Assembly (NCBI RefSeq): GCF_024362695.1
Contig: NC_065405.1
Location: 4,534,672-4,598,671 of the forward strand
Origin: Pectinophora gossypiella
Lineage: Eukaryota; Arthropoda; Insecta; Lepidoptera; Gelechiidae
Length of the DNA: 64,000 nucleotides
Direction of reading: 5' to 3'
Under the pieces are notes generated by a model. That model did no database searches. It was not told the DNA's origin and worked only from the letters and a program-made list of their open reading frames with translations. Positions 60,501-64,000 of the stretch are shown in pieces. Position numbers and translations under genes: made by a program. Positions within the stretch are counted from its first letter, which is position 1, and each line of letters begins with the position of its first letter.

Positions 60501-61494
60501 GTATGAAACAATTGATGAATGAGGAGCTCTGCTAACCCATAGGAAACAGGCGTGGGTTTACGTATGTATGTATGAACTTACAGAGAAAAGATAGGAAAGA
60601 TTACAATAGATACGTAGATGCGTAAAAGGCTTTTATAAAAGAGGAAATTACATTGGCCCCGATTCCTGCAGACACATCCTAATTTTATTTTAAGTTGTAC
60701 CCATCATTTTCCTATCCGCCGAAAAGGAAAAGGACGGATGATTGACAACGGTTAATTTTTAAATAAATTAATAACTTGGTCGAATAAAATAAGTATCTCG
60801 CTCATATGCAACCCGTTTGACGTGTACTGTCAACTTAATTCTGTCGGATTATTGGCCAATATAAAATTTTGGAAGGGTTTTTTAAATTACTGCCTAAAAT
60901 TGACGTGTGCTCCATAAATTTTATGCCTGTCGATTACCCGTCCCCTTCTTGTTAAGCGGAAAAAAAATGACAGGTATAAATTAAAATAAAATTACGTGTG
61001 TAAAGGAATCAGAACCAGTGTAAGTTTATTTGTGTCGATTTTTAATTTAAAGCTATCTATGAACTCATACATAGGGCTTTATCTTACCTACATTTCGGTT
61101 TTATATTTTGACTTTTAATATATTTACTTGTGCCCGCGTGATGGTTTAAGGCCCGATCTCCCTATCCATCCATAGGGAAGGCCCGTGCTCCAGCAGTGGG
61201 GACGTTAATGGGCTGGTGATGATGATATTTACTCTTTTATCATGAAGATTATTACTTACAAAAGTAAATACTTTTACATACAACACCCCATTAAGTCATC
61301 ACTTGCAGAAAGCAGTTCATTCTATTGTTAATTACGTTGTCTAAATTTTCCATAATGATAAACTTGCAGGTTCAGTGACGTCAAGTAATATGGGCTCGCC
61401 GGCCGGGCAGGACATGCGCCACGCCAACACCGTCCCTCTAGACTACGAACAGCCGCACTCAAAGCGGCCGCGGATCGAGGGCTGGGCCACATAG
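45502..61494 (+). CDS. Mef2: Mef2, MADS-box myocyte enhancer factor 2 (eight coding exons)
   Basis: Nuclear transcription factor that binds YTAWWWWTAR sites as a dimer and drives muscle differentiation, and other programmes, in animals. The joined exons (45502-45555, 50046-50183, 54347-54412, 55170-55470, 55619-55854, 56009-56157, 60256-60431, 61370-61494) give 414 residues. Residues 1-57 are the MADS box, starting MGRKKIQISRITDERNRQ. Residues 58-86 are the MEF2 domain, ending in NIIE. The stretch ALTKKEHKNGVMSPDSPE follows at 87-104. The C-terminal half is rich in Pro, Ser and His (transactivation region). IKAEPVSP at 340-347 fits the phosphorylation-dependent SUMO motif. The end KRPRIEGWAT matches the nuclear-localisation tail of MEF2 proteins. 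All introns are GT-AG and phases agree at every junction. The start has a good context (gccaccATGG). The protein is shorter than Drosophila MEF2 (about 500 residues) because the C-terminal region is compact. Identification is from recognised family sequence; exon edges are read directly. Confidence 0.97.
45643..45869. mobile_element. MITE family M2, complete copy in Mef2 intron 1
   Basis: 227 bp, starting cagggtgttagggatgtcgt and ending with the inverse actaacaccctg, flanked by TA on both sides as in Tc1/mariner-type insertions. The arms extend about 75 bp. A second copy is at 49059-49262. Confidence 0.8.
45935..46150 (+). repeat. Dispersed repeat family S5, in Mef2 intron 1
   Basis: Has gaaccaagtacgcacgcctc, gctttctgttagcgtgatag and gccaactgtgttagtgaa. 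Paralogue of 36118-36345. Confidence 0.5.
46151..48040. other. Mef2 intron 1, middle part
   Basis: 46480-46830 looks unique and carries cagcagatgtggcatatc (E-box CAGATG) and aaggtca motifs, so it could be an enhancer. 47240-47530 resembles a LINE 3' UTR. 47845-47970 is a cataaactcacgcc-family fragment (gggcacaaatactggaaacc). Confidence 0.3.
48045..48275 (+). mobile_element. Repeat family M5, copy 4, in Mef2 intron 1
   Basis: ccaactagtcaaatcagtta, aatttgtatgaaaaagca and gtgacgtcatag match the copy at 8241-8512 closely. Confidence 0.65.
48291..48362 (-). mobile_element. SINE family S1, 3' end
   Basis: Inverse of the S1 3' end: ccctagcattatcccgattt, cgcttacctgacctgaagat, ttgacaggtccggttt. Confidence 0.7.
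49059..49262. mobile_element. MITE family M2, second copy, in Mef2 intron 1
   Basis: Inverted arms: catcgtaacaaatactgagg / ctcagtattcgttacga, ending ctaacacctc. The left terminus is decayed. Confidence 0.7.
49731..49941 (+). mobile_element. LINE 3' tail fragment in Mef2 intron 1
   Basis: Has gcggttgtcttcaagaaatc and gcaataaattatatttgat plus a (gatt)n tail, about 100 bp before exon 2. Confidence 0.45.
50046..50183 (+). CDS. Mef2: Mef2 coding exon 2 (rest of MADS box, start of MEF2 domain)
   Basis: Preceded by a T-rich tract and ttcag, followed by gtacgc. Its 46 codons start VTFNKRKFGVMKKAYELSVL and continue through the CDCEIALIIFSS strand to YASTDMDK. This gives the dimerisation helix and beta strands of the MADS box and the first residues of the MEF2 domain. 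Phase 0 at both ends. Confidence 0.97.
50218..50400 (+). mobile_element. SINE family S3, degenerate 5' half in Mef2 intron 2
   Basis: cctccatggtctcgtggtta then cgaaatcactttgtgagact and ccctttgtttggtt; box B is lost. It starts 35 bp after the exon 2 donor. Confidence 0.65.
50401..52028. other. Mef2 intron 2, first part
   Basis: 51095-51180 is an inverted LINE tail (attctttattgcactctgc). 51648-51714 is an S4 3' fragment on the - strand. No exon recognised. Confidence 0.35.
52029..52173 (-). mobile_element. MITE family M3, complete copy in Mef2 intron 2
   Basis: cagtcatgagcaatataatg to atgctcgtgaccg, the inverse of 45217-45359 with few differences. Confidence 0.8.
52174..53953. other. Mef2 intron 2, middle part
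   Basis: No exon, RNA gene or clear repeat family recognised. AT-rich. Confidence 0.3.
53954..54300 (-). mobile_element. Dispersed repeat with a nested LINE tail, upstream of Mef2 exon 3
   Basis: 53954-54300 is one dispersed repeat on the - strand. At about 54179-54249 it is broken by a short LINE/SINE 3' end (catcatcatcagccgtacga, cccactgctgggcatag twice), flanked by agggatat at 54171-54178 and again after the insert. The insertion lies about 100 bp from the exon 3 acceptor. Confidence 0.6.
54347..54412 (+). CDS. Mef2: Mef2 coding exon 3 (MEF2 domain)
   Basis: 22 codons, VLLKYTEYNEPHESLTNRN plus IIE, form the MEF2-specific domain that stabilises the dimer and binds cofactors. The acceptor is a T-rich tract plus ttgcag and the donor is gtacat. 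Phase 0 at both ends. Only one copy was seen; no neighbouring duplicate that would suggest mutually exclusive exons. Confidence 0.97.
55170..55470 (+). CDS. Mef2: Mef2 coding exon 4
   Basis: Follows cacttacag and is followed by gtgtgt. It codes for residues 87-186 plus one base of codon 187. It starts ALTKKEHKNGVMSPDSPEAE, continues with TPRTEAKYSKIDEEFQMMMQ (conserved next to the MEF2 domain), and ends in a Ser-rich PRPSSSETDS stretch. Its phase-1 end joins exon 5 to restore a Val codon. Confidence 0.95.
55619..55854 (+). CDS. Mef2: Mef2 coding exon 5 (Pro/His-rich transactivation region)
   Basis: Starts after aattccag and ends before gtgagg; codes for residues 187-265. It contains YPSGGMLEMSNGYP, then a Pro/Ser/His-rich run (PSPSPGPAPSPHRH and similar), then NNLRVVIPSSMPPPQDD. 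The LRVVIP core is a recognisable MEF2 motif. The intron before it is only 148 nt. An in-frame AG 60 nt upstream (55558) leaves the frame open but lies inside the pyrimidine tract, so I prefer 55619. Confidence 0.95.
56009..56157 (+). CDS. Mef2: Mef2 coding exon 6, with two in-frame acceptors
   Basis: Codes for residues 266 to part of 315: LGNLLVQLFQTPLSYSGLGN, then FGPQDFSMSSDMGIGLSWGA and HQLQTLQHNR. FGxQDFSMSS resembles the insect MEF2 motif at this point. The upstream acceptor is actttcag (exon from 56009). A second, tattccag, gives an exon from 56039, exactly ten codons shorter and in the same frame. The donor is aggtacatg. Ends in phase 2. Confidence 0.9.
56226..56297 (-). tRNA. tRNA-His (GTG), copy 1, in Mef2 intron 6
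   Basis: 72 nt on the - strand. The acceptor stem gccgtga/tcacggc is perfect. Box A (tagtggttagga) and box B (ggttcgaatcc) are intact. The anticodon arm is ctacg-ttGTGgc-cgtag with anticodon GTG, and the discriminator is A. No G precedes position 1 (the upstream base is A), so G-1 would be added by Thg1, as usual in eukaryotes. A T-run that can stop Pol III lies about 25-30 nt past the 3' end, after a trailer conserved in all three copies. Confidence 0.93.
56661..57003 (+). mobile_element. SINE family S1, complete copy with 16-bp TSD in Mef2 intron 6
   Basis: Head gccgtggtagcccagttggt; the body has gattatcacgtgctcagcgg; the end is ataatactaggggg. Flanked by aaccgttggaagattt at 56645-56660 and 57004-57019, a perfect duplication. 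Box B is damaged. Confidence 0.9.
57020..57700. other. Mef2 intron 6 between tRNA copies 1 and 2
   Basis: No exon or repeat recognised. AT-rich. Confidence 0.3.
57730..57801 (-). tRNA. tRNA-His (GTG), copy 2, in Mef2 intron 6
   Basis: Same 72-nt gene as the copy about 1.5 kb upstream: same stems, anticodon GTG, box A and box B. The immediate leader (agctccgaca) and trailer (ending gtcgcggcggagc) are kept, followed by a T6 run. Sequence outside these short flanks is unrelated to the other copies, so the repeated unit is about 110 bp. Confidence 0.93.
58120..58292 (-). mobile_element. RTE-like LINE 3' region fragment
   Basis: cagcctgtatccacccattg, aaaggcctcctctctttcac and gaccaccgggctggtggtct have the layout of the inverted 3' region of insect RTE LINEs. 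The + strand open frame across it is not a host gene. Confidence 0.5.
58905..59030 (+). mobile_element. LINE 3' tail fragment
   Basis: aggtcagctggaagaaatct, attagcatacctgtattatc and gtgtacaaataaataaatt. 5' truncated. Confidence 0.5.
59320..59391 (+). tRNA. tRNA-His (GTG), copy 3, in Mef2 intron 6
   Basis: 72-nt tRNA-His on the + strand, co-directional with Mef2, with the same body as the two inverted copies. The leader is agctccggca, differing by one base that still pairs with the trailer as G-T. The trailer ends gtcgcggcggagct and is followed by attttttattt, a Pol III stop. Confidence 0.93.
60027..60215 (+). mobile_element. SINE-like family S4 copy in Mef2 intron 6
   Basis: gatccctagtttggttagga, gattgtccg-type centre and cacaacccatacgatagaag. 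It ends about 40 bp before exon 7. Confidence 0.7.
60256..60431 (+). CDS. Mef2: Mef2 coding exon 7 (SUMO/phospho switch motif)
   Basis: Preceded by tctttctccattcag, followed by gtaagc. Codes from the second half of Ser315 to part of Gly374: a short Ser run, LPVLGGGGTPPPTASSPSN, then VKIKAEPVSPPR and a Pro/Ala-rich stretch ending HLSGVID. IKAEPVSP has the psi-K-x-E-x-x-S-P form, with Lys341 as the SUMO site and Ser346 as the phospho site. The acceptor is a tandem NAG (cagcag), so one Ser codon may be skipped. Confidence 0.95.
61133..61228 (+). mobile_element. SINE family S2, 3' part in Mef2 intron 7
   Basis: cccgcgtgatggtttaaggc, ggcccgtgctccagcagtgg and (gat)n tail. Confidence 0.8.
61370..61494 (+). 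CDS. Mef2: Mef2 coding exon 8 (C-terminus and stop)
   Basis: Follows aacttgcag. Codes for SVTSSNMGSPAGQDMRHANT then VPLDYEQPHSKRPRIEGWAT and a TAG stop at 61492-61494. The KRPRIEGWAT end corresponds to the conserved C-terminal basic nuclear-localisation tail of MEF2 (R/K-R-x-R-x-S/E-EGWAT type), which confirms that the reading frame is right through all seven introns. Confidence 0.97.
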
Positions 61495-63359
61495 CTAGGC
61501 TACGAGGCCTTCGGGTCCTACCCGAGGCCCCTCCACCCGCACTGCTAAACCCGCTCCGGTCCCGTGGCCCCCACTCGCGGCCCCTAACGAGCTTCAGTAC
61601 CGTCCTGGTGCAACCAACTCGTGACAGTGCTATCAAGTCTGATAAGGTGCATCACAACCCACGGTGCTTCTACATGGCACGGCCATTGGTGCGACGGCAC
61701 ACAAACCCTGAACCCTTCCAATGGGACTACATACCCTTGTGAAGATTCCCCAAGGAATCCTCGTAAACACGAAGTTGAATGTACAAGTACACGTCACTCT
61801 TCTATTATACGTAATTATTATAATGCACTGCAAGTACACTAAAGAGTAAGATGGATGTTTAAATTAAGTACAATATAAAATAGCTGCATCCCTGATCAAT
61901 TTTGAACAGAACTACTTATAGATAGATTTCTAATTCCCCTGTACATAGACGATATTAAATGTGCAATCCGTGCCATTGTCTGTGTAGCTTAAAGTTAGTC
62001 AATTTAAATTTAGTGACTATTGCGGTTGAACAAATAGCGGAGGTATTGTGGAGCCGTGCCGCGCCGCACATGCGCACCGTGAGCTCGGCTCGCGGCCCGC
62101 GCTCACCACGGACTATATTCAAAGTGTGAAGTGCGTTTTAAGACTATAAACGACTGTTGACTTTTGTGTTAGTGTTAAAGTTTTTTGTGCCATTTTAAAA
62201 ATATAATAATAGTGTGACATCCGAACTTTGAATCTTTGTAAAATAAGTAAGCGTAGTGTCAACACAGAAGATAATAAATTATGTATTGTAAAACTTTATC
62301 TATTGACATATTTATACATGAGAATCATATGATATTTACATAATATGTATACACGTCCCATTAGGAACGAATGTTATGTAAGTAAAGTAGATAATGTTAG
62401 CTAGAGATGAGTATAAAGGTACCACACGAAGCTTTAAAATTTCTTATGATAACACTCGCACTCTAAGCAGTCCTTTAAGTGTATACTCACATTCTATACG
62501 AACAACTAGAGCTCTTCAATTTGAAGTCATTTTAAAATAATCTACAAAAATAAAGCGTAATTTTGTATAATCACTTTAGCAGCTGCATATTTTGCTATAA
62601 AAGATATTTTGGTTTTAATAACACGTAAATCACAGTTATTGGCATAAATAGAAAGTTTATTTTCTTATTCACTATTGAAAGAAATCGTTCGAAAGTATTT
62701 TTCATGCGAGCGGTTCTCGTTGGCAGACCAAAAATCGAGTCAATTTCGAATATCATACGTTTTTAATACTTGTTAAATGTTAAGGAAACACTTAGTGGCT
62801 ATCACTGAGAAAACAAGCTTAAGTAGTAGAACTTTTTTATTTTGTTAATGTGATCTGAAGACACTGGGTTTTTAGTTCTGTTATCGTAAATTATATTGTA
62901 ATATAATATTACAAAACGAGAACTCAGCTTTAAGCACACTACAAATATAATATAGTAGATTGTATATTCATATTCACAAGATGTCATATTTTGGTAATGC
63001 ACTATCACGGTCCGCCCTATTTGTAAATTATATTTATACACTTTACATACACATAGGAGATAATATTATATTATATCACAAACGTGTGTAAATGTTACCT
63101 GTGTCCCTCCTGTTACTATGTCCTCCTGAATCATCCATTCCCAAGTTTCCTCATCATCATGCGTGTTTCCTCATTTCCGTGTCTGTTGTTGGGTAGATCT
63201 TCGAACACCGGTGGTTAACACAAACATGTCCTAGAATCGTAATTTGATGACATGCACCAGTTCTAACTGGAAATTTGATAAAGACAGCAGATTCGTGTTA
63301 AAAGCAGGGACTCCCGATTCTAGGATATTTTTGCATTCATGGTTACGTTATTGACTTCT

Positions 63360-63482
63360 GGGGGGTTAAAATCGAAGCATTATTGCAATTTGACATTTGC
63401 AAAGTAAGTGCGCAATGCAATCAAATGTCATATAGCAATATTGCTTTTTTAGATGAATTCGATGTGGCCTTTTTAACCCCCC
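63360..63482. mobile_element. MITE family M1, complete copy in the Mef2 3' UTR or flank
   Basis: Ends ggggggttaaa / tttaacccccc are a perfect inverted pair. The interior has attgcaatttgacatttgca and atgtcatatagcaatattgc, which can form a long hairpin in RNA. Confidence 0.8.
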
Positions 63483-63835
63483 TTGGTGTTCAAAGAACTA
63501 CTCAGTTCCGATACTACCCGTAGTATCCGCTCCCACTTCACTATACCCTCTCATATCATCTCACTGTAGATGCCTTACTCACAGTGCCTAAATGTACCAT
63601 TTTTTACCAAAATTTGTACGATACGAATACATTTGTGCATCATATTTTTCACATCCTGGTAATTTTAAGAAACGTTAAATATTATGACCGTAGAACTGTC
63701 AGTAATTACGTAAAGCTTATTATATGGAGTATATGCATAATGTATCTGTCTGTAGATAAAAGTAATGATAATAATGATGTTTACTTTATCCATCTTAAAA
63801 CTGTATTAACTCAAAACAGTGAAACTGTTTGTCGA

Positions 63836-63860
63836 AATAAATTATGATAAACTATGTGAT
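63836..63860 (+). terminator. Candidate distal poly(A) signal of Mef2
   Basis: AATAAA at 63836 followed within about 20 nt by a GT-rich element. Earlier AATAAA motifs (62273, 62549) lack such a clear downstream element, so they may be proximal sites or chance. Confidence 0.4.
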
Positions 63861-64000
63861 TGTATCTGTGTAAATTATTGTAAGTGACAACTTTATAGCC
63901 TAGGCGTAAAGATTTTTAGAAAGTAAAATCCTTCAAATCACAATAACAAAATGTTAATGTATATTTGTTAAATTTGTACAGGGAAGTAACCAGTTTTGAA

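Larger units (their letters stand above)
61495..63860 (+). other. Mef2: Mef2 3' UTR (end uncertain)
   Basis: Non-coding after the TAG. AATAAA occurs at 62273-62278, 62549-62554 and 63836-63841. The last is followed by a GT-rich stretch (gtgattgtatctgtgt), the best-formed end. A GC-rich patch at 62050-62110 can form a small hairpin (gtgagc/gctcac). A MITE copy lies at 63360-63482, inside the UTR if the distal signal is used. No coding sequence recognised. Confidence 0.55.

Overview
The window is animal nuclear DNA from an AT-rich insect genome, almost certainly a moth or butterfly (Lepidoptera). Genes are split by GT-AG introns. Repeats make up much of the sequence, including tRNA-derived SINEs of lepidopteran type (some with (GATGAT)n tails), RTE-like LINE tails and many short palindromic MITE-like elements. 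No bacterial operon, CRISPR array or virus-like gene was seen.

The one host protein gene I can support is Mef2 (myocyte enhancer factor 2, a MADS-box transcription factor) on the + strand. Its eight coding exons run from 45502 to 61494, joined as 45502-45555, 50046-50183, 54347-54412, 55170-55470, 55619-55854, 56009-56157, 60256-60431 and 61370-61494. They total 1245 nt, or 414 codons plus stop, and every junction keeps phase. The 5' UTR enters the first coding exon at about 45410, so at least one more upstream non-coding exon is expected. A CpG-rich promoter-like stretch at 23440-23650 is the best candidate I see for it, which would make the first intron about 22 kb. The 3' UTR starts at 61495 and has candidate poly(A) signals near 62273, 62549 and 63836.

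Intron 6 of Mef2 also holds three tRNA-His(GTG) genes, two on the - strand and one on the +. They share leader and 3' trailer sequences that can pair with each other.

Layout: 1-23 kb is non-coding, with dispersed MITEs, a three-unit minisatellite (9.7 kb), a foldback element with about 157 bp arms (15.3-15.9 kb) and an RTE LINE tail (19.0-19.5 kb). 23.4-23.65 kb is the promoter-like segment. 24-45 kb is a repeat graveyard with several nested insertions that have readable target-site duplications. 45.4-61.5 kb is Mef2, its introns partly filled by SINEs, MITEs and tRNA genes. 61.5-64 kb is the 3' UTR and flank. I found no previously undescribed protein system. The most unusual signals are the tRNA-His leader/trailer pairing, the tandem splice acceptors of Mef2, the high count of TGACGTCA sites, and two retroelement insertions at nearly the same point in two copies of one MITE.
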